NCBI GenBank assembly: GCA_039798745.1
Contig: JBDKFK010000006.1
Span: 1-64,000, forward strand
DNA: 64,000 nt
Direction of reading: 5' to 3'
Source of the DNA: JBDKFK01 sp039798745
GTDB taxonomy: Bacteria; Patescibacteriota; Microgenomatia; UBA1406; GWC2-37-13
In this document: positions 1 to 7,532 of the stretch, one piece after another
How positions within the stretch are numbered: the first letter of the stretch is position 1
Layout: every line of letters starts with the position of its first letter
Program-made: the position numbers and the translations under genes
The notes under the pieces: generated by a model
The model's input: the letters and a program-made list of their open reading frames with translations, nothing else
Databases searched by the model: none
What the model was told of the DNA's origin: nothing

Positions 1-808
1 GCTCCAACGGAATGTCAATGTCGGTAATCAGGTAAAGATCGTACCGCTGTTTGGCGGCGATATCTTCAACAGCCTGCGACCGATCGTGCAGATAGTGACG
101 ATGCCAGATGCCAGTAGCCATGGGATCGGTGTCGCAAAACAGACCTCGGTAGGCGTGTCGAGCCAGATGATCTTCAGCTGCAGCCTGCATGAGCGCTATA
201 TGAATAAACTCTTCCGTATCCCATTGTTCAAGACAGCTAGGCTGCTTACCCTCCCAGTAAAACCGCCCGTACTCGGGCACCCAACAGCTATGAAAATGCG
301 CTGCAAGAAGACGGGCTGTTGTAGTTGTACCTGTTGACTCCGCGCCTACTACCGCGATTCGTTTTACAAAGTAAGCGCGAACAAGCGGATGGAGGAACTC
401 GGGATGAGCCCATGGGTCAGACCGAATCATCGTGCCGGAGCAGGGGACATGCAGACGTTTATAGTCTACAAGAACATGCTCCGAACCCATGTAGCGTGCA
501 TAAGGAATGCCGTAGTCTTCGGAAGTGAACACGACCTCGGGCACATACCCAAGTTGTTCTATAGTATATGCCGCCCACATCTGTGAGTTGTCGTTATTGC
601 CCTCAAGATCAGGGATGACACGAACATGTGCTTCGGGGTAAATCGCACGTATCCACCTCGCGCGAATCTCTGCGGGTATGCGATATGCTGGGTTGTCACA
701 GACAAAGACGGTGAGATGGTCACAGCCCTTTAGACCGGTCTCGACAAGATATTGATGACCCTTGTGAAAGGGATAAAACTTGCCTACTACCACTCCTCGT
801 TTATACAT
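1..808 (-). CDS. nadR: Bifunctional NMN adenylyltransferase / ribosylnicotinamide kinase NadR (3' end outside window)
   Basis: About 269 residues are visible before the gene runs off the window edge. The N-terminal half is a nucleotidyltransferase domain with GKFYPFHKGH (HxGH motif at residues 15-18) and a SGTMIR motif near residue 124. The C-terminal half is a P-loop kinase domain starting near residue 150. Known family role: phosphorylates imported nicotinamide riboside to NMN and adenylates it to NAD in the cytoplasm. Its ATG lies inside the last codons of pnuC (8-nt overlap, ATGTATAA), so the two are very likely translationally coupled. Odd point: the Walker A motif reads GAESTGTTT, with Thr where Lys is expected. 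I recall similar lysine-less P-loops in some actinobacterial NadR proteins, so this need not mean loss of function. Confidence 0.9.
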   Translation of the reverse strand, partial: MYKRGVVVGKFYPFHKGHQYLVETGLKGCDHLTVFVCDNPAYRIPAEIRARWIRAIYPEAHVRVIPDLEGNNDNSQMWAAYTIEQLGYVPEVVFTSEDYGIPYARYMGSEHVLVDYKRLHVPCSGTMIRSDPWAHPEFLHPLVRAYFVKRIAVVGAESTGTTTTARLLAAHFHSCWVPEYGRFYWEGKQPSCLEQWDTEEFIHIALMQAAAEDHLARHAYRGLFCDTDPMATGIWHRHYLHDRSQAVEDIAAKQRYDLYLITDIDIPLE

Positions 809-1493
809 CTGTTGTCCCTCCTTCTATAATAAGCGCTTGCTGCGCGATATTTTGCATAGCCTTTCTCCAGCCAAGCAGGCCCGAGATCGCCATCGCCAGA
901 AAGAAAATGTATAAGATACTGGTAAGTGTCCGCCCACGGTCATAAAACAGTGCGATGTATATAACATCCGCCGTGATCCAAAAATACCAGTTCTCGACAA
1001 ACTTCTTACCGAGCAAATACGTCGCTGCCAGACTGAGAACCGTTGTAAAGGTATCCCAAAAAGGCGCAGCTCCGTCAACTGCAATAAGCAGCTGTTGTAT
1101 GGGGTACAGACTGAGTACGACAAACGCTATCGAGGCATATAGACTGAGATTATCAGCCTTTCCAATAGGACGAATTTCCTGATTTTCGCCCTTTCGGAGC
1201 CACATATACCAACCCCAGAAGCCGAGTGTGATAAATACAACCTGCAGCACGGCGTTGGCGAATAGCCTGTCGATTATGAACATTGCCAGAAAACAACCTG
1301 CGTTTAGGTTGCCGATTGGCCAGTTCCAGTGGCTTTCCACAACAACCAGCCAGACACAGATGAGGCCACTGATAAACGCCGCCACCTCAAGCCATCCGAA
1401 TGATGTAACTCCTGTGACAGTTCCGATAACCAGGAGAAGCGATACGATCGCAATTCCGGCCCACACTCGATGGATCCATAGATACGACTTCAT
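801..1493 (-). CDS. pnuC: Nicotinamide riboside transporter PnuC
   Basis: 230 residues with about seven hydrophobic segments and the Trp-rich PnuC signature: NWPIGNLNAG near residue 78, FWGWYMWLRKG near 100, and NWYFWITADVIYIALF near 168. The family carries nicotinamide riboside across the inner membrane by facilitated diffusion, trapped by phosphorylation; the trapping kinase NadR is encoded by the overlapping downstream gene. The start is supported by AGGAG about 8 nt upstream of the ATG. A leader hairpin (1529-1559) and a candidate NrtR operator (1572-1591) lie upstream, so expression is probably controlled by NAD status through the neighbouring nrtR product. No biosynthetic NAD genes are visible in the window. 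Confidence 0.92.
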   Translation of the reverse strand: MKSYLWIHRVWAGIAIVSLLLVIGTVTGVTSFGWLEVAAFISGLICVWLVVVESHWNWPIGNLNAGCFLAMFIIDRLFANAVLQVVFITLGFWGWYMWLRKGENQEIRPIGKADNLSLYASIAFVVLSLYPIQQLLIAVDGAAPFWDTFTTVLSLAATYLLGKKFVENWYFWITADVIYIALFYDRGRTLTSILYIFFLAMAISGLLGWRKAMQNIAQQALIIEGGTTDV

Positions 1494-1528
1494 GATGTTT
1501 CTCCTATTCGTCTCGTTGTAAAAGAGCT

Positions 1529-1559
1529 CTACACGGCGGGCAGAGGATGCCCTGTGTAG
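1529..1559 (-). promoter_or_regulatory. Hairpin in the pnuC leader
   Basis: CTACAC pairs with GTGTAG and GGGCA with TGCCC around a short loop, between the operator and the pnuC Shine-Dalgarno site. It is not followed by a T-run, so it is more likely a leader-stabilising structure than a terminator. Confidence 0.6.
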
Positions 1560-1571
1560 TTTTGGGGTTAA

Positions 1572-1591
1572 TAGTGTAATTTATACACTTA
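1572..1591 (-). promoter_or_regulatory. Candidate NrtR operator upstream of pnuC-nadR
   Basis: On the minus strand this reads TAAGTGTATAAATTACACTA, an inverted repeat GTGTA-N5-TACAC. The same 20-bp frame, TAAGTGTATnnAnnACACTA, occurs upstream of nrtR (2311-2330). Two matching palindromes in front of a regulator and its expected target operon is good sequence evidence for an operator; binding itself is inferred. Confidence 0.7.
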
Positions 1592-1617
1592 CTCATGGTA
1601 AAAAAATATTCATAGTA

Positions 1618-2286
1618 TTAATCAAAAAATACTTGTTCCTTTGTCTTGAACTTATACAGCGTCGCGGGTCGGTGCCTGCCGCTAATCTCTTTTTCATTGA
1701 GTGCTTGTAGTAAACCAAGCGAAGACATTTTTTTGCGGAAATTACGCTTGTCGAGAGGCTTGTTGAGTATTATTTCATACGTCTTCTGAAGAGAAGTAAG
1801 ACGGAATTTTTCGGGAAGCAATCCCTGCGCGATGTTGGTGTACTGCACTTTTGCTTTCAATCTGTTTACGGCATACTCAATCATGGTAGCGTGGTCAAAC
1901 GCGAGAGTCGGCAGCTTTTCAACGGGCAACAATGCGCACGACGGATTAATGCGGAAAGGAGCATGGGTATGCATATCCTGAGGCAGAAGTGCAAAATAGG
2001 CAACCGTTATCCACCAGCCATTGGTATCACGATCGGGATCGCCAAACGTATAGAGTTGTTCTGTATAGAGATGCGTATCTCCGGTTAATTCCTGTACTAT
2101 GCGGGAGGCGGCTTGTTCCAGAGATTCGTTGTTATGAATAAATCCACCCGGAAGATTGTAGGAGCCTTTGAAAGGCTCAATAGTACGTTTTGTGACCACA
2201 ACACTGAGTTGGTCATCTTCAATAGTGAAGAGAATAACACGTAAAGTTACACCAACCTGATGTAGTTCGTTGCGGTCTCTATTCAT
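1618..2286 (-). CDS. nrtR: Nudix-related transcriptional regulator NrtR
   Basis: 222 residues: a Nudix-fold domain (about residues 10-140) followed by a winged-helix domain (about 150-222) with the typical NrtR run LLPEKFRLTSLQKTYEIIL then LDKRNFRKK and a GRHRPATLYKF end. The Nudix box is degenerate (RIVQEL where a hydrolase has RExxEE), as expected for a sensor that binds ADP-ribose or related ligands rather than hydrolysing them. I place the start at 2286, not at the upstream GUG/ATG-like option, because a TTGACA-17-TAAGAT promoter ends only 7 nt before this ATG, implying a leaderless mRNA. It is upstream of and co-oriented with pnuC-nadR, its probable targets. Confidence 0.85.
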   Translation of the reverse strand: MNRDRNELHQVGVTLRVILFTIEDDQLSVVVTKRTIEPFKGSYNLPGGFIHNNESLEQAASRIVQELTGDTHLYTEQLYTFGDPDRDTNGWWITVAYFALLPQDMHTHAPFRINPSCALLPVEKLPTLAFDHATMIEYAVNRLKAKVQYTNIAQGLLPEKFRLTSLQKTYEIILNKPLDKRNFRKKMSSLGLLQALNEKEISGRHRPATLYKFKTKEQVFFD

Positions 2287-2293
2287 AGATACT

Positions 2294-2322
2294 ATCTTAC
2301 ACTCTCGTGTTAGTGTTGTCAA
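2294..2322 (-). promoter_or_regulatory. nrtR promoter
   Basis: Minus strand: -35 TTGACA (2322-2317), 17-bp spacer, -10 TAAGAT (2299-2294), then 7 nt to the ATG. The -35 box sits inside the palindromic operator 2311-2330, so NrtR binding would block its own transcription. Confidence 0.75.
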
Positions 2323-2330
2323 TACACTTA
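2311..2330 (-). promoter_or_regulatory. Candidate NrtR operator upstream of nrtR
   Basis: Minus strand TAAGTGTATTGACAACACTA, sharing the frame TAAGTGTATnnAnnACACTA with the site before pnuC. It overlaps the -35 box, consistent with autoregulation. Confidence 0.7.
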
Positions 2331-2374
2331 TTGTCCACCAATCTTCTCACGCTATACATTGGGGCCCCCATGAT

Positions 2375-2384
2375 TTGATATAAT
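2375..2384 (+). promoter_or_regulatory. Extended -10 promoter for the 80-aa gene / selenoprotein operon
   Basis: TTGATATAAT, an extended -10 element that recurs at several genes in this window (17930-17939 minus, 17968-17976, 18565-18573, 19546-19555). No convincing -35 is visible. It would give a leader of about 170 nt before the ATG at 2560. Confidence 0.6.
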
Positions 2385-2438
2385 AAGGACTCATTTGGAT
2401 TACCCTAACGTGTACATTGATTTATAAAAAATGGTAGA

Positions 2439-2485
2439 GGGGTGAGACGATACAACTCGACTTACGGGTTGTATCGTCCGACCCC
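2439..2485 (+). promoter_or_regulatory. Long hairpin in the leader of the 80-aa gene
   Basis: GACGATACAAC pairs perfectly with GTTGTATCGTC over 11 bp around an 11-nt loop, and the stem continues as GGGGT/ACCCC beyond a 2x2 internal loop. It lies 75 nt upstream of the Shine-Dalgarno site AAGGAGG. It is followed by only three T residues, so termination is possible but not obvious. Confidence 0.65.
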
Positions 2486-2559
2486 TTTACGAGGAGTCTC
2501 CCCCTGTTTACCCCCATGTTCTCTCCCCGGGAACTACAAATCACCAAGGAGGTGTATGC

Positions 2560-2802
2560 ATGCAACCTGAGGAATTTGCCGATGATGCGTTCATCAGTAT
2601 CGGAGACAAACAATTCTCAGTCAATCGAAGGTACACAAAAACCGAAATAAGACGGGCGGTGACCGAAAACTACCGAAAGAAGCTCGGTGTAGAAGAACGA
2701 CGACCGCTACCAAAAGGAGCTCTCAAACAAATCCAGATGGAGTTTGAAGAGTTCATGCGGCAGATGGAAGCAGCACAAGCTGCGGCTAAGGAGACACCAT
2801 GA
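2560..2802 (+). CDS. Hypothetical 80-aa protein, first gene of the candidate selenoprotein operon
   Basis: I do not recognise this protein. It is 80 residues, soluble and charged, with a central Arg/Lys/Glu-rich segment and an amphipathic, Glu/Gln/Ala-rich C-terminus that could form a helix or short coiled coil. AAGGAGG stands 7-8 nt before the ATG, one of the strongest ribosome sites in the window. Its stop overlaps the start of the next gene (ATGA), so the two are translationally coupled and probably work together. No transmembrane segment or signal peptide is visible. A role as a partner of the AhpD-like protein is inference from the coupling alone. Confidence 0.7.
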   Translation: MQPEEFADDAFISIGDKQFSVNRRYTKTEIRRAVTENYRKKLGVEERRPLPKGALKQIQMEFEEFMRQMEAAQAAAKETP

Positions 2803-3395
2803 ACCCCATGTACCTGAGGGATGTTGAAGAACATGAAGGAACAGGCCCGTATGCTGAGCTTATCCGTCAGGCCCGCGCTGCCGGCATGCCCATACCTCAG
2901 ATACGGTTCTTGTTCGCCTACAAACCCGAGTGGACACAGCATCTTGCGCGTTTTACCCAGGCGGTAATGCGCGGAGATTCACCGCTGTCTCCGGGAATGC
3001 GGGAGCTGATCGCGGCTTTTACCTCGAAACGGAACGAGTGCCTGTTCTGAACAGGCTCTCACGCTGCGGTCGCAGCTCAACTACTGAATAATCCAGTACT
3101 CGTGCAGGCGGTACTGGACGACTACCAGACAGCCCCGCTGTTTGACGAAGAGCGTGTCTTATTCTGTCTCATAGACAAGATCGTTACCGATTCGAGCCTT
3201 ATAGGACAGTCAGATATAGATGAAGCGCACGCTGCAGGATGGACGGATGAAGCCTTGTATGACGCGATTACTGTAGTGTCACTCTTTCAGTTTTACAACT
3301 GCTGGATTGATTCGACAGGCGTCGCCGATCTTCCGGCCGCTGTATACGAAACCATGAGCCATCGTATGGCCACGGGCGGATACGCGCCGGACTGA
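2799..3395 (+). CDS. AhpD-like (carboxymuconolactone decarboxylase superfamily) protein with in-frame UGA; candidate selenoprotein
   Basis: Read through the TGA at 3048-3050, one frame runs for 198 residues and matches the peroxidase-related AhpD-like family along its length: MRELIAAFTSKRNECLF, then the UGA codon, then TGSHAAVAAQLL, and later a helical core with YDAITVVSLFQFYN. The family motif CxxCxxxH becomes C-L-F-UGA-T-G-S-H, so UGA replaces the second, peroxidatic cysteine. Family length (about 180-200) fits only the read-through product; either half alone would lack half the fold. A hairpin with a GGTC loop begins 12 nt after the UGA. The likely reading is selenocysteine; a nonsense mutation or sequencing error is the alternative. 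The family has thiol peroxidase or disulfide-reductase activity. Coupled by ATGA overlap to the 80-aa gene. Confidence 0.75.
3048..3076 (+). promoter_or_regulatory. In-frame UGA and SECIS-like hairpin
   Basis: The UGA is at 3048-3050. GCTGC (3063-3067) pairs with GCAGC (3072-3076) around a 4-nt loop GGTC. The loop begins 17 nt after the UGA; in the E. coli fdhF SECIS the same GGUC loop begins 18 nt after the UGA. Position, loop sequence and stem all fit a bacterial SECIS for SelB. Caveat: the stem also encodes the conserved Ala-rich stretch of the family, so part of it could be coincidence. Confidence 0.6.
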
Positions 3396-3402
3396 TCCTC
3401 TT

Positions 3403-3446
3403 GGCAAGAGCGGAGTTGGCTATACGCCACTCCGCCTTGCCTTTCT
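3403..3446 (+). terminator. Intrinsic terminator after the selenoprotein operon
   Basis: GGCAAG pairs with CTTGCC, GCGGAGT with ACTCCGC and GGC with GCC, giving a stem of about 16 bp with one bulged A, followed by TTTCTT. Confidence 0.85.
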
Positions 3447-3465
3447 TACATGCTATGATTGTAAT

Positions 3466-5031
3466 ATGGTACAGTATGTCATTCGCCTGATATTTGTTTT
3501 AATGCTCTTTCTGCTGAGTACTTCATCAGCTCATGCTGCTGGCACTACCTACTATATTGATTGCGCTGGAGGAAACGATACCAATGCCGGCTCCACCCAA
3601 ACCACTGCATGGAAAACACTAGGCAAAGCAAACACTGCCACTCTGCAACCCGGAGACGCGCTCCTGTTGAAGCGCGGATGTATATGGTCCGGCAGACTGA
3701 CCGCAAAATGGAAGGGAACACAGGCCGCGCCTATCACTATCGGAGCTTACGGCTCAGGAAATATGCCGGCTATCCAGACCGACTCTTCGACCAGTTCGAG
3801 CAGAGTCGAAATATCAGGTAATTACCAGATTATAGAAAATCTGGATATAAAAACCATTGGCGCAAAAACGGATCCGGGATGTAAAAATCAGACAATAGGC
3901 TATTTTGTAGGCTTCAACTTTACCGGTTCAAGTTCTTACAATATTCTCCGCAATTCAAAATCCAGCTATCATACAATCGGAGTACACATAACAGACAACA
4001 GTCATCACAATAAAATACTGAATAACGAAATATTTATGAACTCTGTCATGAATCATCTGACACCCGATTCATCACCTGATCTTGGCGCGTGGGGCATGGA
4101 CCTAAAAGGTGACGACAACGAGATAGCATATAATTATTTTCATGATAACAACGGTTGGTGCGCGTATGATTTTAGTATCAAACCGGGTAACGCGATTGAG
4201 ATATACAACGCCGACCGGAGCTATATTCATCATAATAAAGTAGTGAATGACCGTGTCTTCTCAGAAGTGGGACACGACGGAACACATACGTCTGATGATA
4301 ATATCTGGGCATATAACAGCTATTACAGTACAACACCCACCTCACGTTTTCTTGTACTTCATGGCCCAGATAATGCGTTTGGCCCTGTACTGCGAAGCAA
4401 AATATATAACAACAGCGTCTACCTGCCGGGAGTCAACAGTACGGGCATAGGTGGCGGTGATGCCGCGACCACAGTAAAAAACAATATACTGATAGCTACT
4501 TCACACATAACCAATACAGGCGTATACACTCAGACAAATAATATATTCTGGAGTCCGAATGGCACACCACTTGTGAATAAACTTGGTACCAGTGACAAAA
4601 AAGCCGATCCTCAGTATGTAAATCCCGGTTCAGGTGACCTGCATATTAAATCTACGAGCCCCGCTATAAATGCGGGTGTGAATAGTGGGTTGAATATAAC
4701 CAGTGATCTTGAAGGAAATAAGGTTCCTAATGGCGCATATGATATTGGCGCATATGAATATGGCTCGGCACCAACCGGTCCATCCTCTACACCCGGTGCT
4801 ATCACGTCGCCTACTCCATCGACACCCGTAACGATCTGCTCTCTTGCGGCAACCGGTGATGCCAACTGCGATAATCTCATTGACTTAACCGATTTTGAAA
4901 TCTGGCGCAAGGAGTATCTAGGTATACTAAGCAGCAAACTGTCGGACTTTAATAAAGATGGAGTGATCGGCATAACCGAATTTGAGATATGGCGAACAGG
5001 ATACTTTGTGGAGAAGCCTGCGTTTCGTTAA
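3466..5031 (+). CDS. Secreted right-handed beta-helix protein with C-terminal dockerin-like domain
   Basis: 521 residues. A signal peptide (about residues 1-24, ending SSAHA) is followed by a parallel beta-helix region with repeated N/D-rich turns (for example NNEIF, NYFHDNN, HHNKV) typical of pectate-lyase-like or DUF1565-type surface proteins. A Ser/Thr/Pro-rich linker near 435-455 leads to a dockerin type I-like pair: GDANCDNLIDLTDFEIWRKEY and DFNKDGVIGITEFEIWRTGY, each with Asp/Asn at EF-hand calcium positions. Exported; probably binds or degrades polysaccharide, with the dockerin as an anchoring or assembly module. A TATGAT box lies 6 nt before the ATG, so the mRNA is probably leaderless. 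A related dockerin is found in the protein at 62584-64000. Confidence 0.8.
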   Translation: MVQYVIRLIFVLMLFLLSTSSAHAAGTTYYIDCAGGNDTNAGSTQTTAWKTLGKANTATLQPGDALLLKRGCIWSGRLTAKWKGTQAAPITIGAYGSGNMPAIQTDSSTSSSRVEISGNYQIIENLDIKTIGAKTDPGCKNQTIGYFVGFNFTGSSSYNILRNSKSSYHTIGVHITDNSHHNKILNNEIFMNSVMNHLTPDSSPDLGAWGMDLKGDDNEIAYNYFHDNNGWCAYDFSIKPGNAIEIYNADRSYIHHNKVVNDRVFSEVGHDGTHTSDDNIWAYNSYYSTTPTSRFLVLHGPDNAFGPVLRSKIYNNSVYLPGVNSTGIGGGDAATTVKNNILIATSHITNTGVYTQTNNIFWSPNGTPLVNKLGTSDKKADPQYVNPGSGDLHIKSTSPAINAGVNSGLNITSDLEGNKVPNGAYDIGAYEYGSAPTGPSSTPGAITSPTPSTPVTICSLAATGDANCDNLIDLTDFEIWRKEYLGILSSKLSDFNKDGVIGITEFEIWRTGYFVEKPAFR

Positions 5032-5040
5032 TATAGTAAG

Positions 5041-5232
5041 TTACATACTTCCTGTTTTCTTATCATCGTCAATACTGCCTATTTGGGGAAGTACATGTTT
5101 GGTGGCATTTTGCGCTTTGGCGGCAACACCACTCTGTTCCTGCCTTTGTGCTTCGTTGTAAAGCTCTTCCTGTTCTTTCATTTTTGTTGTTTTCTGAATA
5201 GGTGAAGCAGTAAATATATTTAAGTCTTTCAT
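5041..5232 (-). CDS. Hypothetical 63-aa protein
   Basis: I do not recognise it. It is a short, hydrophilic, Gln/Lys/Glu-rich sequence without membrane segments or cysteines, filling the gap between the beta-helix gene (convergent, 9 nt away) and the HD-gene terminator. A purine-rich stretch lies about 15 nt upstream of the ATG. It may be a real small gene or chance. Confidence 0.35.
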   Translation of the reverse strand: MKDLNIFTASPIQKTTKMKEQEELYNEAQRQEQSGVAAKAQNATKHVLPQIGSIDDDKKTGSM

Positions 5233-5295
5233 ACAGTAAGTATGTCTCTCTACTATGAAAGTTACGTATGAGGTGGATAAGAAGTGTGTAAGAAA

Positions 5296-5328
5296 GGGGA
5301 GCCTCCGGATAGTATCCGAAGGCTCCCC
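5296..5328 (-). terminator. Terminator of the HD-domain gene
   Basis: GGGGAGCCT pairs with AGGCTCCCC and CGGAT with ATCCG around a 3-nt loop. On the minus strand it lies just after the HD gene stop and is followed by TTTCTT. Confidence 0.85.
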
Positions 5329-5342
5329 TAGAGGAAGCGGGG

Positions 5343-5918
5343 TCAGCGCTTCTTGCGGGGTCCGGACCAGAGATCGTCTTCGGCCGGATGGTTGTGCCAG
5401 ATACGAGCACTGGCAATGTCACATATGTGACAGAAAGCAGCCAGCTCGTTCATGACACGCCGGTCAGTAGAGTAGTCGGTGTGTTCTCCTTCAACATACC
5501 TGAGCGCATTTACCTGCTCTGCAGTAAGCTCAACGCTGTACTCAAGCAGTTTGCTCTCCCGGAATATGCGCTGTGTTGTTTTATCTACAAACTCGGGTAA
5601 TATACTATACCCGCCATTAAAGCGCACATATTTCCACGGCTTTTCGATGTCGTGGAGAAACAACACCAGCAGGGCATCACCTAGGTTGAACGGCAACGGC
5701 CGCAGTGATTGATACAGAACATACTGCATCACCGCGATGTTCATGACCTCGGTAATATGATCGAGATACCCACCAGACCATGCCTGGTGTTTACCACTTG
5801 AACCCGGCACCGACTCAAACTGGTCTCTGTTTTCGTTGAGAATACGCACACAAGCTGCCCGGTTGGCAGGATCGACAAATGTGAGTAGCTCTTCGATGCT
5901 AAGGTACGGATATTTCAT
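5343..5918 (-). CDS. HD-domain protein (putative phosphohydrolase)
   Basis: 191 residues from an ATG preceded by AAGGAGG; an earlier in-frame start at 5960 has no such site. Motifs of the HD fold are present: SGGYLDH near residue 50, FLHDIEKPW (the His-Asp pair) near 89, and a later Asp in HICDIASARIW near 167. HD proteins usually hydrolyse phosphomonoesters or nucleotides with a divalent metal; the substrate here is unknown. Cytoplasmic, no membrane segment. It is monocistronic, with a TATAAT-type promoter near 5995-6000, a leader hairpin at 5958-5978 and a strong terminator, and is more G+C-rich than its neighbours. Confidence 0.7.
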   Translation of the reverse strand: MKYPYLSIEELLTFVDPANRAACVRILNENRDQFESVPGSSGKHQAWSGGYLDHITEVMNIAVMQYVLYQSLRPLPFNLGDALLVLFLHDIEKPWKYVRFNGGYSILPEFVDKTTQRIFRESKLLEYSVELTAEQVNALRYVEGEHTDYSTDRRVMNELAAFCHICDIASARIWHNHPAEDDLWSGPRKKR

Positions 5919-5957
5919 ATGTCCTCCTTTGTCTGTGTAACTCTGGTGAACAGGGGG

Positions 5958-5978
5958 CATAGACAGCGTATGTCTATG
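5958..5978 (-). promoter_or_regulatory. Leader hairpin of the HD-domain gene
   Basis: CATAGACA pairs with TGTCTATG over 8 bp around GCGTA, between the -10 box (5995-6000, minus strand TATAAT) and the AAGGAGG site. Confidence 0.6.
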
Positions 5979-6015
5979 AAAAAGAGGGGAGCTATAATTA
6001 TAGCATATAGACAGT

Positions 6016-7461
6016 CTATATGCGCTTTTTGTAGATTTCGTATCCCCATTGTTCGTCTACTTTTTCAAAACGGGGATCGTCTTCCAGTTCTTCATACGCC
6101 GGGATGGTGACATCGTTTCGATAGGTATACTGAATATTTGCAAGCCCTACGATAACATAGTCAGCTGCTGTATAGGTGTGAGAAAAAATGTAGAAATAGC
6201 GGCGTGAAGTAAAAAAGGGAGCGATCTCGTCGGTGGCTGCGACTTTGATAGAATCCGAAGACAAACGATCGGCCCACCGGGCAACTACCTGGTATTCAAC
6301 ATTGCGGTCGTATAGGAGAGCATCAACATTTTTGTCACGGTCAAAGGGTAGTGGCCCCTGAAGATAGTTGAAGGCGAGTGATGCCAGAATGATTATAGAC
6401 GACAGATAGATTGCTGACTTGCCTATGCGGCCGCGGAATAGTCGGCGCACTCCATAGATAGCTCCGATAAACATCCATGGCTGAAGAACAGAGGTATAGT
6501 GAAATATGAATGATCTCAGTTGCAGATTGCTTGAGAGTAAATTGATACCAAGTTCAGGCGCGGCTATGAGCAGGAACTCAGGGGCAAAGATCCCAAAGAA
6601 CGCGAGCGGCCCGAGGAGGTAGAAAAGATAACGAACTGTATCGAAACTAAATATATAACTTTTGAACGTATCAAATGAATTATGATAATAACCCATGGCA
6701 AAATGTTCACCGTCACGAAAATGGGGAATAATCCAGAATACAGACAACAGACTCCAGATCCAACTAAGGGCACCAACAAAAGCCGGCAGTCTAAAGTCGC
6801 GCCATGTTAAGGGTGTCGTGCGGCTTCTGAAGATTTCGCGAACCATAAGGCCCACACCAAACATCCCCAGCGTAAGACCAACTTCTTCTTTCGTAAGAAG
6901 CGAAATAATAAGAAACAGCAACATAAGTTTGTTTCTACCTTTGAGCCAGAAATAAAACATGTACAACAGAGATGTAGTAGCTATAGTAACGGCATGAAAC
7001 TCAAAAATATTCGCACGCTGCATAGGAGCGTACATGAGATAAGCAAATGCAAACACCAGTGACACCAGATCGTTTTTTATCACCTGTTGAGAGATTTTAA
7101 ATACCGCCCATGCGCCTAAAGCCAGCACTACAGTCTGAATGATGAGTAGAGTTTCCGGGCCGGCATGAATAAAATAAAAAGGAGCAAGAAAAAAGAGAAT
7201 AATGTCGTTATGAATAGCCATTCGCTTAACCTGATCAATACCGCCGTGAGGAGTGGTAAGCTCTAGTACACGGCTAAGATCACCGGTCCGCAAAGCCATA
7301 TACGAGTTATACACGGTATGGTGCATAATGCCCAGATCAAAGTACCCGGCATAGAGATGACGGAACTTGAGGACACTAAAGGTGCCAAAGTAGGCAATAT
7401 AGGCCACGATCATTACGGCGAGAATTACCTGATATATATTGTGTTTCAGAAATTTGAGCAT
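6016..7461 (-). CDS. DUF2079-family multi-pass membrane protein
   Basis: 481 residues with about ten hydrophobic helices. It shows the DUF2079 landmarks: YAGYFDLGIMHHTVYNSY near residue 37, an IHNDIILFFLAPFYFI segment, FEFHAVTIATTSL near 153 and LLTKEEVGLTLGMFG near 188. The family resembles GT-C glycosyltransferases with acidic residues in the first loop, but its reaction is not established. Located in the cytoplasmic membrane. A short palindrome (GCATATAGAC/GTCTATATGC) covers its stop codon and may contribute to termination. Confidence 0.8.
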   Translation of the reverse strand: MLKFLKHNIYQVILAVMIVAYIAYFGTFSVLKFRHLYAGYFDLGIMHHTVYNSYMALRTGDLSRVLELTTPHGGIDQVKRMAIHNDIILFFLAPFYFIHAGPETLLIIQTVVLALGAWAVFKISQQVIKNDLVSLVFAFAYLMYAPMQRANIFEFHAVTIATTSLLYMFYFWLKGRNKLMLLFLIISLLTKEEVGLTLGMFGVGLMVREIFRSRTTPLTWRDFRLPAFVGALSWIWSLLSVFWIIPHFRDGEHFAMGYYHNSFDTFKSYIFSFDTVRYLFYLLGPLAFFGIFAPEFLLIAAPELGINLLSSNLQLRSFIFHYTSVLQPWMFIGAIYGVRRLFRGRIGKSAIYLSSIIILASLAFNYLQGPLPFDRDKNVDALLYDRNVEYQVVARWADRLSSDSIKVAATDEIAPFFTSRRYFYIFSHTYTAADYVIVGLANIQYTYRNDVTIPAYEELEDDPRFEKVDEQWGYEIYKKRI

Positions 7462-7532
7462 ACCTTTAATTAATCATTATCAAGAAAGTATTTTAGCAGA
7501 TTGTAGTGCTCTTTTCACTATCAGAACACGCT

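Noticed and set aside
86..586. Plus-strand frames over the nadR region
   Set aside because: They are antisense to the well-supported nadR coding sequence.
2799..3395. Reading 2799-3050 and 3102-3395 as two separate genes or as a frameshifted pseudogene
   Set aside because: Both parts are in the same frame, separated only by one TGA, and together match one family without gap or frameshift.
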